The notes: a model not told the origin generated them from the sequence alone. A DNA stretch of 64,000 nucleotides from Pseudomonas sp. C2B4 (GCF_013359695.1 NZ_JABFMU010000006.1:140165-204164), one strand, 5' to 3'; shown: positions 25,138 to 37,089, counted from the stretch's first letter. Program-made: numbers and translations.

Positions 25138-26334
25138 TCAGATCACCTGAACGATCGCATCCGTCACCACCTTGATGTTGCTCTGGTTCAGCGCAGCCAC
25201 GCAGATGCGTCCGGTGTCCAGGGCATAGATGCCGAACTCGTTGCGCAGGCGGTGAACCTGTTCAACGCTCAGGCCGGAGTAGGAGAACATGCCGCACTGA
25301 CGACCGACGAAGCTGAAATCGCGCTGAGGCGCTTTCTGTGCCAGCAGGTCGACCATCTGGGTGCGCATGCCACGAATGCGCAGGCGCATTTCGGCCAGTT
25401 CGGCTTCCCACTGGGCGCGCAGTTCCGGGCTGTTCAGCACCGCGGCGACAACGCTGGCACCGTGAGTCGGCGGGTTGGAGTAGTTGGTGCGGATCACGCG
25501 TTTGACTTGCGACAACACGCGTGCGCTTTCTTCTTTCGATTCGCTGACGATCGACAGGGCGCCAACGCGCTCGCCGTACAGCGAGAACGACTTGGAGAAC
25601 GAGCTGGAAGCGAAGAAAGTCAGGCCCGACTCAGCAAACAGGCGTACGGCAGCGGCGTCTTCGTCGATGCCATCGCCGAAGCCCTGGTAGGCCATGTCGA
25701 GGAAAGGCACGTGGCCTTTGGCTTTAACGACTTCCAGGACGTTTTTCCAGTCCGCCGGGCTCAGGTCCACGCCGGTCGGGTTGTGGCAGCAGGCGTGCAG
25801 CACAATGATGGAGCCGTTCGGCAGCGCGTTCAGGTCTTCCAGCATGCCGGTACGGTTCACGTCGTGGGTAGCGGCGTCGTAGTAACGGTAGTTCTGCACC
25901 GGGAAACCGGCGGTTTCGAACAGTGCGCGGTGGTTTTCCCAGCTCGGGTCGCTGATCGCCACGACGGCGTTCGGCAGCAGTTGCTTGAGGAAGTCGGCAC
26001 CGATTTTCAGTGCGCCAGTACCGCCAACGGCCTGGGTGGTGATGACACGACCAGCGGCGATCAGTGGCGAATCATTGCCGAACAGCAGTTTTTGCACAGC
26101 CTGGTCGTAGGCGGCGATGCCGTCGATTGGCAGGTAGCCACGGGAAACGTGTTGAGCGGCGCGAATGGTTTCGGCTTCGACAACGGCGCGCAGGAGTGGA
26201 ATTTTCCCCTCCTCGTTGCAATAAACACCGACTCCCAGGTTGACCTTGTTGGTACGGGTATCGGCGTTGAATGCTTCGTTGAGGCCCAGGATTGGATCGC
26301 GTGGTGCCATTTCGACAGCGGAGAACAGGCTCAT
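25138..26334 (-). CDS. Aromatic/aspartate amino acid aminotransferase (class I)
   Basis: A 398-residue PLP enzyme of the TyrB/AspC family. It begins MSLFSAVEMAPRDPILGLNEAFNADTRTNKVNLGVGVYCNEEGKIPLL. ISDPSWENHRALF, HACCHNPTGVD, FLDMAYQGFG and SSSFSKSFSLYGERVGAL (the Lys in the last one binds PLP) are the active-site segments, and GRICVAALNQSN holds the substrate-carboxylate Arg. It should transfer amino groups between aromatic amino acids or aspartate and 2-oxoglutarate. It is divergent from uvrB, as in P. aeruginosa (PA3139/PA3138, from memory). Confidence 0.93.
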   Translation of the reverse strand: MSLFSAVEMAPRDPILGLNEAFNADTRTNKVNLGVGVYCNEEGKIPLLRAVVEAETIRAAQHVSRGYLPIDGIAAYDQAVQKLLFGNDSPLIAAGRVITTQAVGGTGALKIGADFLKQLLPNAVVAISDPSWENHRALFETAGFPVQNYRYYDAATHDVNRTGMLEDLNALPNGSIIVLHACCHNPTGVDLSPADWKNVLEVVKAKGHVPFLDMAYQGFGDGIDEDAAAVRLFAESGLTFFASSSFSKSFSLYGERVGALSIVSESKEESARVLSQVKRVIRTNYSNPPTHGASVVAAVLNSPELRAQWEAELAEMRLRIRGMRTQMVDLLAQKAPQRDFSFVGRQCGMFSYSGLSVEQVHRLRNEFGIYALDTGRICVAALNQSNIKVVTDAIVQVI

Positions 26335-26685
26335 TTTTGCGGCGGCTCTGAATGGAGAGTGGAGGGACGTGTCGCGCTCCAGCCGAATGCACTAGAGCGG
26401 TGCACAAACGGGGAGCTAGTATAGAGGCCATCGGCGATCGATGGCGACAGACGATTCGGCTTTTACGGTAAGTTTTTCCTATTATTTTTCGACCGTTAGT
26501 CGATTGGCTGCGGCGAAGACATTGAGGGATGTAGGACGTTTGCCTTGAAAGCGCGGGCAATCGACACCACATTGAGCACAATCCAGTTTTTTCCTCGGGC
26601 GACCTGTGTCGTTTGCGGCCTTTTCCGTTCCTGCCGGTTTGACTGCGCGGGAGCGATTCCCTGCTCCGAGAACCGAGAGGTATGC
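26335..26685. other. Divergent promoter region of aminotransferase gene and uvrB
   Basis: A gene-free stretch of 351 bases. On the minus strand a TATACT sequence at about 26415-26420 could be the -10 box of the aminotransferase gene. No LexA box of the CTGT-N8-ACAG type was seen before uvrB. A short open frame runs into uvrB from upstream but has no conserved content. Confidence 0.35.
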
Positions 26686-28701
<2,016 letters not shown>

Positions 28702-28724
28702 GATGTGCGTTGAGTGCGCGGGCC

Positions 28725-28793
28725 CCTTCGCGAGCAGGCTCGCTCCCACAAGGTTTCGCGTGAGCCCTGTGGGAGCGAGCCTGCTCGCGAAGG
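28725..28793. repeat. REP inverted pair (GTGGGAGC family)
   Basis: CTTCGCGAGCAGGCTCGCTCCCACA at the left and TGTGGGAGCGAGCCTGCTCGCGAAG at the right are inverted copies with a short gap. They lie between the convergent uvrB and EmrB-type genes. Confidence 0.93.
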
Positions 28794-28806
28794 GAGCGAC
28801 TCGGTC

Positions 28807-30357
28807 TCAATGCGCTTCCCCGGCCTTCAATCCCGCCGGCAGCTTTTTGGTCAACAACACCGCCAGCATGCTGATCCCCAGCGCAATCCCGACAAAATGA
28901 AAGGCATCGTTGTAAGCCATGATCGACGCCTGCTGGTGGGCAATCTCGCTGAGCTTGCCCAGCGCCGCCGTTTCATTGCCCAACGTATTGGTCAATGACG
29001 CCAGGCGCTCGGCCACCTGCGGGTTGCTCGGCACAATGGACTCGCGCAGATAATCAAAGTAGGTCTTGGTGCGCGCATCCAGCAGCGTGGCAAGGAGGGC
29101 GATGCCGATGGCGCCGCCGAGGTTGCGCAGGATGTTGAACAGGCTCGACGCCGAGCCCGCATCCTGGGGCAGGATGTACGCCGTGGCGATCAACGAAATG
29201 GTGACCATGATCAGCGGTTGCCCCAGCGCGCGGATGATCTGGATCTGATTGAACTGCGGCCCGGCGAAGTCCGGGTTCAGCACCCCCGATGAAAAACTCG
29301 CCAGCCCGAACAGGCCGAAGCCAATGGTGCACAGCCATTTCGGCGACACAACCTTCATCAGCTTGGGCACCAGCGGAATCAAAAACAGCTGTGGCACACC
29401 CATCCACATGATCACTTCACCGATCTGCAGGGCGTTGTAGTTCTGGATCTGCGCCAGATACAGCGGCAGCAGATAGATCGAGCCATACAGCCCAACCCCC
29501 ATTCCGACACTGGAAATGCTCGATAAACCGAAATTCCTATTACCAAGGATGCCGAGGTTGATCAGCGGATTGGGTTTGGAAAACTGCACGATCACAAAGG
29601 TGATCAGGCTGATCAGGGCGATGCTGCCAAGCATCACGATCAGGTCCGATTCGAGCCAGTCCTTGCGATGGCCTTCCTCCAGAAATACCTGCAAGCAGCC
29701 GAGGCCGACGCCGAGGGTGACGATGCCCATGTAGTCAGTGCTTTTGAGCAATTCCCAATGCGCTTCTTTCTTCTCCAGGCCATACATCAGGCCGGCGATC
29801 ATGATCAGGCCGGGCGGTATGTTGATGTAGAAAATGTATTCCCAGCCCCAGTTCTCGGTCAGCCAGCCGCCGAGGGTCGGGCCGATGGAGGGGGCGAAGG
29901 TGGCGGTCATGGCGAACATCGCCATGCCTTTGGCGCGGTGATGCTCGGGCAGTTTGATCAGGGTCAGGGTGAACGCCAGCGGAATCAGCGCGCCGCCCGT
30001 GAAGCCTTGCAGCGCACGAAAGACGATCATGCTTTCCAGGCTCCAGGCCATGGAACACAGCAGCGAGGCGACGAGAAAACCGAGGGACACCCACACTGCC
30101 AGGCGCCGCGCCGACAGCAGCTGCACCAGCCAGGCGGTCAGCGGGATCATGATGATCTCCGCGACCAGGTACGAGGTGGAAATCCACGAGCCTTCTTCGA
30201 GGGTCGCCGACAGCGCGCCCTGAATATCCTTGAGCGAGGAGTTGGTGATCTGGATGTCGAGCACCGCCATGAAGGCGCCGAGCATCACACTCATCACCGC
30301 AATCCAGTCCCGCCGGGTCGGTTCCCCGACCGGGCGGATCAGTTGATCACCGGCCAT
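28807..30357 (-). CDS. MFS drug exporter, DHA2 family (EmrB-type)
   Basis: A 516-residue transporter with 14 predicted membrane helices. DWIAVMSVMLGAFMAVLDIQITNSSLKDIQGAL at the start, the motif C segment of FMATFAPSIGPTLGGWL type (MTATFAPSIGPTLGGWLTENW) and LPEHHRAKGMAMFAM are typical of the DHA2/EmrB group. It should form a tripartite pump with the EmrA-like adaptor encoded just upstream, whose gene it overlaps by eleven bases. The substrate is unknown; fatty acids, drugs or uncouplers are usual for the family. A corresponding pair lies at the same place in P. aeruginosa, from memory. Confidence 0.93.
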   Translation of the reverse strand: MAGDQLIRPVGEPTRRDWIAVMSVMLGAFMAVLDIQITNSSLKDIQGALSATLEEGSWISTSYLVAEIIMIPLTAWLVQLLSARRLAVWVSLGFLVASLLCSMAWSLESMIVFRALQGFTGGALIPLAFTLTLIKLPEHHRAKGMAMFAMTATFAPSIGPTLGGWLTENWGWEYIFYINIPPGLIMIAGLMYGLEKKEAHWELLKSTDYMGIVTLGVGLGCLQVFLEEGHRKDWLESDLIVMLGSIALISLITFVIVQFSKPNPLINLGILGNRNFGLSSISSVGMGVGLYGSIYLLPLYLAQIQNYNALQIGEVIMWMGVPQLFLIPLVPKLMKVVSPKWLCTIGFGLFGLASFSSGVLNPDFAGPQFNQIQIIRALGQPLIMVTISLIATAYILPQDAGSASSLFNILRNLGGAIGIALLATLLDARTKTYFDYLRESIVPSNPQVAERLASLTNTLGNETAALGKLSEIAHQQASIMAYNDAFHFVGIALGISMLAVLLTKKLPAGLKAGEAH

Positions 30358-31435
30358 CGTCTGGCGTGTCTTGGCTGTTCACCTTGGCCGTGACAACTTC
30401 AGGGGCGTCCTTGATGTTCACTGTGGCAGTGACCGACATGCCCGGCCGGATCTTGCCGCGCAGCGGATTGTTGGCGGCGAAGGTCAGTTTGACCGGAATT
30501 CGTTGTACGACTTTGGTGAAGTTGCCCGTGGCATTGTCCGGCGGCAGCAGGCTGAACTGTGCACCCGAGGCGGCGAACAGGCTGTCGACCCGCGCTTCGA
30601 TCGGCGTGTCGCCGTAGGCGTCGAAGGTCAGCTCGGCTTTCTGGCCGGGTTGCATGTGGCCGATCTGGGTTTCCTTGAAGTTGGCCTGAATCCAGATGTC
30701 TTCATCGGGCACGATCGACAGCAAGTAGGCGCCGGCCTGCACGTACTGGCCTTCGCGGGCCGAGCGTTGGCCGATCAAGCCACTTATAGGGGCGTGAATT
30801 TCACTGCGGGTCAGGTTCAATTCGGCCTGGGCCAGATCGGCCTTGGCGTTGGCGATCTGCGCGTCGAGGCGTTTGATCTCGGCGCCCAACGCGTTGACTT
30901 GCTGGCGCTGAGCCTGGGCATCGGCCTGGGCTTTGCTCAGTTGCGATCGGGCGATATGGGATTCGGCGGAGAGGGTGGTCACCCGTTCTTCCGACACATA
31001 GCCGGGTTTGCGCAAGGTCTCTGCCCGGTTCAAGTCAATCTGCGTGCGACCCAGGCTCGCCTGGGTGGAGGCGACCTGCGCATCGCTGGCGGCAATCAGG
31101 CTGGCTTGTTGAGTCAGTTTGCTCTGGGCCTGCAGGCGTTCGGCCTGGCGAGTGGCGAGAGCGGCGTTGGCACGGTCGACGGCGAGGCGGAAATCATCGC
31201 CTTCGAGCCTGATCAGCAACTGGCCTTTCTCGACGTGCTGGTTGTCCTGTACCAGCACCTGATCGATACGTGCGCCCAACTGGCTCGACACGCGGGTGAT
31301 CTCGCCCTGGACATACGCGTTGTCAGTGCTTTCGTAGAACCGTCCTTTTAAAAACCAATGGGCAAAAAAGCCCCCGGCAACCAGCAGGACAATCAACAGG
31401 AACAGAAACAGGCGACGCTTGAGTTGGGCAGGCAT
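30347..31435 (-). CDS. HlyD/EmrA-type membrane fusion protein
   Basis: A 362-codon adaptor protein with one N-terminal membrane helix (RRLFLFLLIVLLVAGGFFAHWFL), a lipoyl-like barrel (NAYVQGEITRVSSQLGARIDQVLVQDNQHVEKGQLL), a long alpha-helical hairpin with coiled coils (about residues 70-180) and a second half barrel (SEIHAPISGLIGQRSAREGQYVQAG). It links the EmrB-type exporter to an outer membrane channel. The start at 31435 begins MPAQLKRR; an upstream ATG at 31492 adds 19 residues without homology. Its stop overlaps the exporter gene, so the two are co-translated. Confidence 0.92.
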   Translation of the reverse strand: MPAQLKRRLFLFLLIVLLVAGGFFAHWFLKGRFYESTDNAYVQGEITRVSSQLGARIDQVLVQDNQHVEKGQLLIRLEGDDFRLAVDRANAALATRQAERLQAQSKLTQQASLIAASDAQVASTQASLGRTQIDLNRAETLRKPGYVSEERVTTLSAESHIARSQLSKAQADAQAQRQQVNALGAEIKRLDAQIANAKADLAQAELNLTRSEIHAPISGLIGQRSAREGQYVQAGAYLLSIVPDEDIWIQANFKETQIGHMQPGQKAELTFDAYGDTPIEARVDSLFAASGAQFSLLPPDNATGNFTKVVQRIPVKLTFAANNPLRGKIRPGMSVTATVNIKDAPEVVTAKVNSQDTPDDGR

Positions 31436-31666
31436 GGGGCAAACTGTAGTCGAGAATATGTAAGGAAAGTTATCAGCAGGTGAATCTGGCATACAGCCGA
31501 TAAACGGTAAATGCCATCGGCTGATATTCGGTCATTCACCACGGCATACGGACATTACAGTCGCAACCTTGGCTTAAATGCCCTGTTCGCTGGAGCGGGG
31601 CGGGTGTCGCCTGTTACCATTCGCCTCTTGTTAAATCTTTGCTTTTTATTCTTTTCGAGACATGCC

Positions 31667-33148
31667 ATGACCACCGTCCGCACTCGCATCGCGCCATCGC
31701 CTACCGGGGACCCCCACGTAGGCACCGCTTACATCGCATTGTTCAACTACTGCTTTGCCAAGCAGCATGGCGGTGAGTTCATCCTGCGGATCGAAGACAC
31801 CGACCAGTTGCGTTCGACCCGCGAATCCGAGCAGCAGATTTTCGACGCCCTGCGCTGGTTGGGCATCGACTGGAGCGAAGGCCCGGACGTTGGCGGTCCG
31901 CACGGTCCATACCGTCAAAGCGAGCGTGGCGACATTTATCAGAAGTATTGCCAGCAACTGGTCGATATGGGCCATGCGTTCCCATGCTTCTGCACCGCCG
32001 AAGAGCTGGACCAGATGCGCGCCGAACAAATGGCCCGTGGCGAAACCCCGCGGTATGACGGTCGCGCCTTGCTGCTGTCCAAGGAAGAAGTCGCGCGTCG
32101 CCTGGCCGCTGGCGAGCCGCACGTGATCCGCATGAAGGTGCCGAGCGAAGGCGTCTGCGTGGTCCCGGACATGCTGCGTGGCGATGTCGAAATTCCATGG
32201 GATCGCATGGACATGCAAGTCCTGATGAAGACCGACGGCTTGCCGACGTACTTCCTGGCCAACGTGGTCGATGACCACCTGATGGGCATCACCCACGTAT
32301 TGCGTGGCGAAGAGTGGCTGCCTTCGGCGCCGAAGCTGATCCTGCTGTACGAATACTTCGGTTGGGAACAGCCGGAGCTGTGCTACATGCCGCTGCTGCG
32401 TAACCCGGACAAGAGCAAGCTGTCCAAGCGCAAGAACCCGACCTCGGTGACGTTCTACGAGCGCATGGGCTTCATGCCCGAAGCGATGCTCAACTACCTG
32501 GGTCGCATGGGCTGGTCGATGCCGGACGAGCGCGAGAAGTTCTCGTTGCAGGAAATGGTCGACAATTTCGACCTCAAGCGCGTTTCCCTGGGTGGGCCGA
32601 TTTTCGACATCGAGAAGCTGTCGTGGCTCAACGGCCAATGGCTGCGCGACCTGCCTGTGGAAGAGTTCGCCGCACGCGTGCAGAAGTGGGCATTCAATTC
32701 CGAATACATGATGAAAATCGCGCCGCACGTGCAGGGCCGGGTTGAAACCTTCAGCCAGGTCGCGCCGCTGGCCGGGTTCTTCTTTGCCGGTGGTGTGAAT
32801 CCGGACGCCAAGCTGTTCGAGTCGAAGAAGCTCTCGGGTGATCAGGTGCGTCAATTGATGCAGTTGATCCTGTGGAAGCTGGAAAGCCTGCGTCAGTGGG
32901 AGAAGGACAGCATCACGGCCACGATCCAGGCCGTTGTCGAGTCCCTGGAACTGAAGCTGCGTGATGCCATGCCACTGATGTTTGCTGCGATTACAGGGCA
33001 AGCCAGTTCGGTATCGGTACTCGATGCGATGGAAATCCTCGGTCCGGACCTGACCCGTTTCCGCTTGCGCCAGGCGATTGACCTGTTGGGCGGCGTGTCG
33101 AAGAAAGAAAACAAAGAGTGGGAAAAGCTTCTCGGCGCGATCGCCTGA
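31667..33148 (+). CDS. gltX: Glutamate-tRNA ligase
   Basis: A 493-residue class I aminoacyl-tRNA synthetase. The HIGH-like motif is in [16 protein letters not shown], the KMSKS-like motif in [16 protein letters not shown], and the Glu/tRNA-binding segments RFSEQ-like [12 protein letters not shown] and [10 protein letters not shown] are present. It charges tRNA-Glu in the cytoplasm. The start at 31667 ([14 protein letters not shown]) has GAGA upstream; a longer frame upstream carries no homology. It is followed by a cluster of tRNA-Ala and tRNA-Glu genes, a suggestive link, since it encodes the enzyme that charges two of those tRNAs. Confidence 0.98.
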   Translation: MTTVRTRIAPSPTGDPHVGTAYIALFNYCFAKQHGGEFILRIEDTDQLRSTRESEQQIFDALRWLGIDWSEGPDVGGPHGPYRQSERGDIYQKYCQQLVDMGHAFPCFCTAEELDQMRAEQMARGETPRYDGRALLLSKEEVARRLAAGEPHVIRMKVPSEGVCVVPDMLRGDVEIPWDRMDMQVLMKTDGLPTYFLANVVDDHLMGITHVLRGEEWLPSAPKLILLYEYFGWEQPELCYMPLLRNPDKSKLSKRKNPTSVTFYERMGFMPEAMLNYLGRMGWSMPDEREKFSLQEMVDNFDLKRVSLGGPIFDIEKLSWLNGQWLRDLPVEEFAARVQKWAFNSEYMMKIAPHVQGRVETFSQVAPLAGFFFAGGVNPDAKLFESKKLSGDQVRQLMQLILWKLESLRQWEKDSITATIQAVVESLELKLRDAMPLMFAAITGQASSVSVLDAMEILGPDLTRFRLRQAIDLLGGVSKKENKEWEKLLGAIA

Positions 33149-33286
33149 GACGCTGTATGAAGGATTGATGGCCATTGTGCGTGCCGACATTGGACGCAGA
33201 GTGGCCATCAGACCCCGGATTTTCGGGGGAGGGCGGTAAGTGGTTGTTATGTCGGCAAAAAATTTTAAATTTTTTGAAAAATAAGT

Positions 33287-33315
33287 TTGACAGCCTTTCG
33301 ATACACCCTTAAGAT
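33287..33315 (+). promoter_or_regulatory. Sigma70 promoter of the tRNA-Ala/tRNA-Glu cluster
   Basis: TTGACA (33287-33292) and TAAGAT (33310-33315) are exactly 17 bases apart, 34 bases before the first tRNA. A GC-rich stretch (CGCCCCG) follows the -10 box, typical of stringently controlled stable RNA promoters. Confidence 0.85.
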
Positions 33316-33348
33316 TCGCCCCGTCCTCAGCGATGACATCAACGATGA

Positions 33349-33424
<76 letters not shown>

Positions 33425-33503
33425 ATTTACACTTCAAGGCCTGGCCACACCGGCCTTGAAGCGATCAACACTCAGCGTTGATCAGTTGTATAGAAGGGTT
33501 TGC

Positions 33504-33579
33504 GTCCCCTTCGTCTAGTGGCCTAGGACACCGCCCTTTCACGGCGGTAACAGGGGTTCGAGTCCCCTAGGGGACGCCA
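33504..33579 (+). tRNA. tRNA-Glu (TTC), copy 1
   Basis: A 76-base tRNA beginning GTCCCCTTCGTCTAG, with anticodon TTC in the loop CTTTCAC, T-loop GGTTCGAGTCC and an encoded CCA end. Confidence 0.97.
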
Positions 33580-33632
33580 GTTTTACAGAAGTGATGTTGC
33601 AAGATGTCGCTCCGCCGAGAGGCGAAAAATCC

Positions 33633-33708
33633 GGGGCTATAGCTCAGCTGGGAGAGCGCCTGCATGGCATGCAGGAGGTCAGCGGTTCGATCCCGCTTAG
33701 CTCCACCA
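33633..33708 (+). tRNA. tRNA-Ala (GGC), copy 2
   Basis: A 76-base tRNA beginning GGGGCTATAGCTCAG, with anticodon GGC and encoded CCA. It differs from copy 1 in the anticodon stem and T-stem at a few paired positions, keeping the base pairs. Confidence 0.97.
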
Positions 33709-33787
33709 ATTTACAGTTCAAGGTCTGGCCACACTGGCCTTGAATCGATCAGCTCTCAGCACTGATCAGTTGTATAGAAGGGTTTGT

Positions 33788-33863
33788 GTCCCCTTCGTCT
33801 AGTGGCCTAGGACACCGCCCTTTCACGGCGGTAACAGGGGTTCGAGTCCCCTAGGGGACGCCA
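33788..33863 (+). tRNA. tRNA-Glu (TTC), copy 2
   Basis: A 76-base tRNA with anticodon TTC and encoded CCA. It appears identical to copy 1 over its whole length. A T-rich hairpin region follows at about 33888-33923 (TCATTCAATTATTGAATGGCCCTTTT), which may act as the terminator of the cluster. Confidence 0.97.
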
Positions 33864-34002
33864 CGATTACCCGCTATGCGGGATTTTATAAGGGTCATTC
33901 AATTATTGAATGGCCCTTTTGTTTGTCTGGCGTTTGGCCAAATCTCCCTATTTCTCTCAAACTGTTCTTCAGACCAGCGGTCACATCCACGACTTGCAGA
34001 AA

Positions 34003-34036
34003 ATTATTATGAGAATAATATTCTAGTCGTAATATT
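34003..34036 (+). promoter_or_regulatory. Candidate operator/promoter of the TetR-type gene
   Basis: An AT-rich palindrome (ATTATT, five bases, AATAAT at 34003-34019) overlaps a pair of AATATT repeats (34017-34022 and 34031-34036) just before the TetR-type gene. Autoregulation at this site is plausible for a TetR protein. Confidence 0.4.
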
Positions 34037-34047
34037 CGGAGGCAACG

Positions 34048-34587
34048 ATGAACGATAAAAAAGCTCAAACCCGCGAACGCATCCTCAAGGCCGCCAGCGC
34101 AGCGCTGATCCAGCGCGGCCCGGCCGAACCGAGCGTGGGCGAAGTGATGGGCGCGGCCGGCCTGACCGTCGGCGGTTTCTATGCGCACTTCGAAAGCAAG
34201 GACGCGATGATGCTGGAGGCCTTCAAGCAATTGCTGGGTCGCCGTCGTGACTTGATTGCCGACATGGATGCCGAGTTGACCGGTGAAGAGCGCCGCGCCC
34301 TGGTCGCTGCGTTCTATCTGTCGCGCAAACATCGTGATTCCAGCGAGTCTGCGTGCCCGATCCCGGCCTCGATCGGAGAACTCGGACGTTTGCCCGAGAC
34401 GTTCCGGATCGCGCTGAACGAGCATTTGGAGCTGATGGTCGCGCAGTTGGCGGCCAGTCCTGAAGATACCGATAAAGCATTGGCCGACATGGCCTTGATG
34501 GTGGGCGGTCTGGCGCTTGCACGGGCGCTGGGGCCAGGTGATTTATCCGATCGATTGCTGCGCGCTGCCAAGTCGGCGGTGCGTTGA
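34048..34587 (+). CDS. TetR family transcriptional regulator
   Basis: A 179-residue regulator. The N-terminal helix-turn-helix is MNDKKAQTRERILKAASAALIQRGPAEPSVGEVMGAAGLTVGGFYAHFESKDAMMLEAF, with the typical GFYAHFxSK pattern. The remainder is the ligand-binding and dimerisation domain (AFYLSRKHRDSSESACPIPASIGEL). It has a good ribosome binding site (GGAGG, five bases before ATG). It precedes an alpha/beta hydrolase by 29 bases, which it may control, and follows the tRNA cluster. The ligand is unknown. From memory it corresponds to PA3133 in P. aeruginosa. Confidence 0.93.
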   Translation: MNDKKAQTRERILKAASAALIQRGPAEPSVGEVMGAAGLTVGGFYAHFESKDAMMLEAFKQLLGRRRDLIADMDAELTGEERRALVAAFYLSRKHRDSSESACPIPASIGELGRLPETFRIALNEHLELMVAQLAASPEDTDKALADMALMVGGLALARALGPGDLSDRLLRAAKSAVR

Positions 34588-34616
34588 CCTGAAGGCAGCA
34601 GCCTGAGGAGAGAGCG

Positions 34617-35450
34617 ATGAGCACGTTGAAGTGGGTTCGTGGCGTTAATGGCACCTTGGGTTGGTTTGCTCCAAAACTGGTCGCAAGTAAAATGCGACTG
34701 GCGTTCATGACGCCGCGGGACTTTCCACCGCGTGACTGGGAATTGCCGCTCCTGGCGAAATCCGAACGAATCACTTTGCGTTTCGGCCTCTCGGCATTGC
34801 GCTGGGGGCAAGGGCCGACGGTGATGCTGATGCACGGCTGGGAAGGCCGGCCGACACAATTTGCCAGTCTCATCACCGCGCTGGTTGATGCCGGTTACAC
34901 CGTGGTTGCCCTCGATGGTCCGGCACACGGTCGCTCGCCAGGCACCGAGGCCAATGTGGTGTTGTTTGCACGCGCCATGCTCGAAGCCGCCGCTGAATTA
35001 CCGCCGCTGCAAGCCGTCATCGGTCACTCCATGGGCGGTGCCAGCGCCATGCTTGCCGTGCAATTGGGCTTGCGTACCGAAACCCTGGTCAGCATTGCTG
35101 CACCGGCACGGATCCTTGGCGTGCTGCGTGGGTTCGCCCGTTATGTGCGATTGCCACCCAAGGCCCGCTCCGCCTTCATTCGCCAGGTCGAGAAAGACGT
35201 CGGCATGCGCGCAGCGACGCTGGATGTCGCGCACTATCAACTCGACATGCCCGGCCTGATCGTCCATGCCGAAGACGATGATTTCGTCCCGGTCAAGGAA
35301 TCGCAATTGATCCACGAAGCCTGGTTCGACAGTCGCCTGTTGCGCCTGGAAGAGGGCGGTCATCAGCGGGTACTTGCTGATCCCCGGGTGATTGATGGCG
35401 TGTTATCACTACTGGCCGGCCGCAGCCTGCAATCGCGCCAATCGGCCTGA
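34617..35450 (+). CDS. Alpha/beta hydrolase
   Basis: A 277-residue hydrolase. The oxyanion region is LMHGWEGRPTQF, the nucleophile elbow is GHSMGG (Ser near residue 141), the Asp lies in IVHAEDDDFVPV and the catalytic His in LEEGGHQRVL. It has a short N-terminal extension (about 45 residues) with little homology. It is probably an esterase or lipase-like enzyme acting on an unknown ester, and may be co-transcribed with the TetR-type regulator upstream. The start at 34617 has GAGGAGAG upstream. Confidence 0.9.
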   Translation: MSTLKWVRGVNGTLGWFAPKLVASKMRLAFMTPRDFPPRDWELPLLAKSERITLRFGLSALRWGQGPTVMLMHGWEGRPTQFASLITALVDAGYTVVALDGPAHGRSPGTEANVVLFARAMLEAAAELPPLQAVIGHSMGGASAMLAVQLGLRTETLVSIAAPARILGVLRGFARYVRLPPKARSAFIRQVEKDVGMRAATLDVAHYQLDMPGLIVHAEDDDFVPVKESQLIHEAWFDSRLLRLEEGGHQRVLADPRVIDGVLSLLAGRSLQSRQSA

Positions 35451-35498
35451 GCTTCCGTTACACTGCCCCGGTCGAAATCATCTGACCGGGAGTGGGGC

Positions 35499-35954
35499 AT
35501 GGGCTGGGATCGGGCAACGCCATTTATCATTGATCTGCAAGTAGGCGCCGAAGACATCGACGGGCTGGGGCATGCCAATAACGCGGTGTACGTGACCTGG
35601 CTCGAGCGCTGTGCCTGGCGCCACTCCCAGCGCCTTGGCCTGGACCTGGTCGAATATCGTCGACTGGACCGGGCAATGGCGGTGGTGAGGCACGAGATCG
35701 ATTACCTGGCAGCCGCCTATGAAGGTGACGAACTGCAATTGGCGACCTGGATCGTCGATTGGGATCAGCGCCTGAAAATGACCCGTCACTTCCAGTTGAA
35801 GCGCCCCAGCGATAATTCGACGCTGTTGCGTGCGCAAACCACCTTCGTCTGCATCGAACTGTCCACCGGCAAGCCCAAGCGCATGCCGGCGGAGTTCATC
35901 GAGGGCTATGGCCCGGCGTTGCTGTCGCAGAATCCGGAAGCAGCCAAAATCTAA
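35499..35954 (+). CDS. Acyl-CoA thioesterase, hotdog fold (4HBT)
   Basis: A 151-residue thioesterase. DIDGLGHANNAVYVTWLERCAWRHSQRLGLDL is the N-terminal catalytic motif of the 4HBT family with Asp at the active position (DxxGHxNN). It should hydrolyse acyl-CoA or 4-hydroxybenzoyl-CoA type thioesters. It is in the same orientation as the hydrolase, 48 bases downstream, and precedes dusC with a REP pair between. The exact acyl chain is unknown. Confidence 0.9.
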   Translation: MGWDRATPFIIDLQVGAEDIDGLGHANNAVYVTWLERCAWRHSQRLGLDLVEYRRLDRAMAVVRHEIDYLAAAYEGDELQLATWIVDWDQRLKMTRHFQLKRPSDNSTLLRAQTTFVCIELSTGKPKRMPAEFIEGYGPALLSQNPEAAKI

Positions 35955-35955
35955 A

Positions 35956-36045
35956 TGTGGGAGCGGGCTTGCTCGCGAAAGCGGCGTGTCAGTCGACATC
36001 ATTGTTGAATGTTCACCCGCCTTCGCGAGCAAGCCCGCTCCCACA
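35956..36045. repeat. REP inverted pair (GTGGGAGCGGGCTTGCTCGCGAA variant)
   Basis: TGTGGGAGCGGGCTTGCTCG and the matching inverted copy CGAGCAAGCCCGCTCCCACA flank about 45 bases. The GGGCTTG core differs from the GAGCCTG core of most copies, and both arms carry the change, so they remain complementary. Confidence 0.93.
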
Positions 36046-36110
36046 AGGAATCTGCGGTCTTTCGCATAATCCAGTAAACTGCCGCACGTTTTTCGTTGAG
36101 TGTGTTTTTC

Positions 36111-37070
36111 ATGCAAATTGCTTTGGCGCCCATGGAGGGGTTGGTCGACAACATCTTGCGCGATGTGCTGACCCGTGTGGGCGGTATCGATTGGTGCGTG
36201 ACCGAGTTCATTCGGATCAACGATCAGTTGCTGACACCTGCCTATTTCCACAAGTTCGGTCCTGAGTTGCTGACCGGTGCCCGCACGGCGTCAGGCGTGC
36301 CGCTGCGTGTGCAACTACTCGGATCGGACCCGGTGTGCCTGGCGGAAAACGCCGCGCTGGCCTGCGAGTTGGGCTCCGAAGTGATCGACCTTAACTTCGG
36401 CTGCCCGGCCAAGACCGTGAACAAGTCCCGTGGCGGCGCGGTGCTGCTCAAGGAACCCGAGCTGCTGAATCGGATCGTCGAACATGTCCGTCGCGCTGTT
36501 CCAGCGCACATCCCGGTCACTGCCAAGATGCGCCTGGGCTTCGACAGCCCTGATGGTTCGCTGGTATGCGCCACGGCACTGGCCGAAGGCGGCGCGGAGC
36601 ACATCGTAGTTCATGCGCGTACCAAAACCGATGGCTACAAGCCACCGGCGCACTGGGAATGGATTCCCCGGGTGCAGGACGTGGTCAAGGTGCCGGTGTT
36701 TGCCAATGGCGATATCTGGAGTGTCGAAGACTGGCGCCGCTGCCGCGAGATCAGCGGCGTGGAAGACATCATGTTGGGGCGCGGCCTGGTTTCGCGTCCG
36801 GACCTGGCCCGGCAAATCGCCGCGGCGCGGGCGGGCGAGGAGGTCGTGGAGATGACCTGGGCCGAGCTGCTGCCGCTGCTCCAGGACTTCTGGTTGCAAG
36901 CCAAGGCGCAAATGACGCCGCGCCAATCCCCGGGTCGCTTGAAGCAGTGGCTGGCGATGCTGACCCGTAATTATCCCGAGGCGGTAGAGCTGTTCACCGT
37001 CCTGCGTCGTGAGACCGAACTGGATCAGGTCTCGCGTTTGTTGGGATTGCAGGTAGCTGAAGCGGCCTGA
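36111..37070 (+). CDS. dusC: tRNA-dihydrouridine synthase C
   Basis: A 319-residue flavin enzyme of the Dus family. It begins [35 protein letters not shown], with [22 protein letters not shown] (catalytic Cys in NFGCPAK) and [20 protein letters not shown], typical of DusC. It reduces uridine (position 16) in tRNA. The start at 36111 is chosen from the conserved N-terminus; it is followed by ibpA. No fault is seen. From memory it corresponds to PA3129 in P. aeruginosa. Confidence 0.95.
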   Translation: MQIALAPMEGLVDNILRDVLTRVGGIDWCVTEFIRINDQLLTPAYFHKFGPELLTGARTASGVPLRVQLLGSDPVCLAENAALACELGSEVIDLNFGCPAKTVNKSRGGAVLLKEPELLNRIVEHVRRAVPAHIPVTAKMRLGFDSPDGSLVCATALAEGGAEHIVVHARTKTDGYKPPAHWEWIPRVQDVVKVPVFANGDIWSVEDWRRCREISGVEDIMLGRGLVSRPDLARQIAAARAGEEVVEMTWAELLPLLQDFWLQAKAQMTPRQSPGRLKQWLAMLTRNYPEAVELFTVLRRETELDQVSRLLGLQVAEAA

Positions 37071-37089
37071 AAAAATCTGAAAACACTCT

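Noticed and set aside
26335..26685. A LexA (SOS) box before uvrB
   Set aside because: No CTGT-N8-ACAG match was found by eye in the intergenic region.
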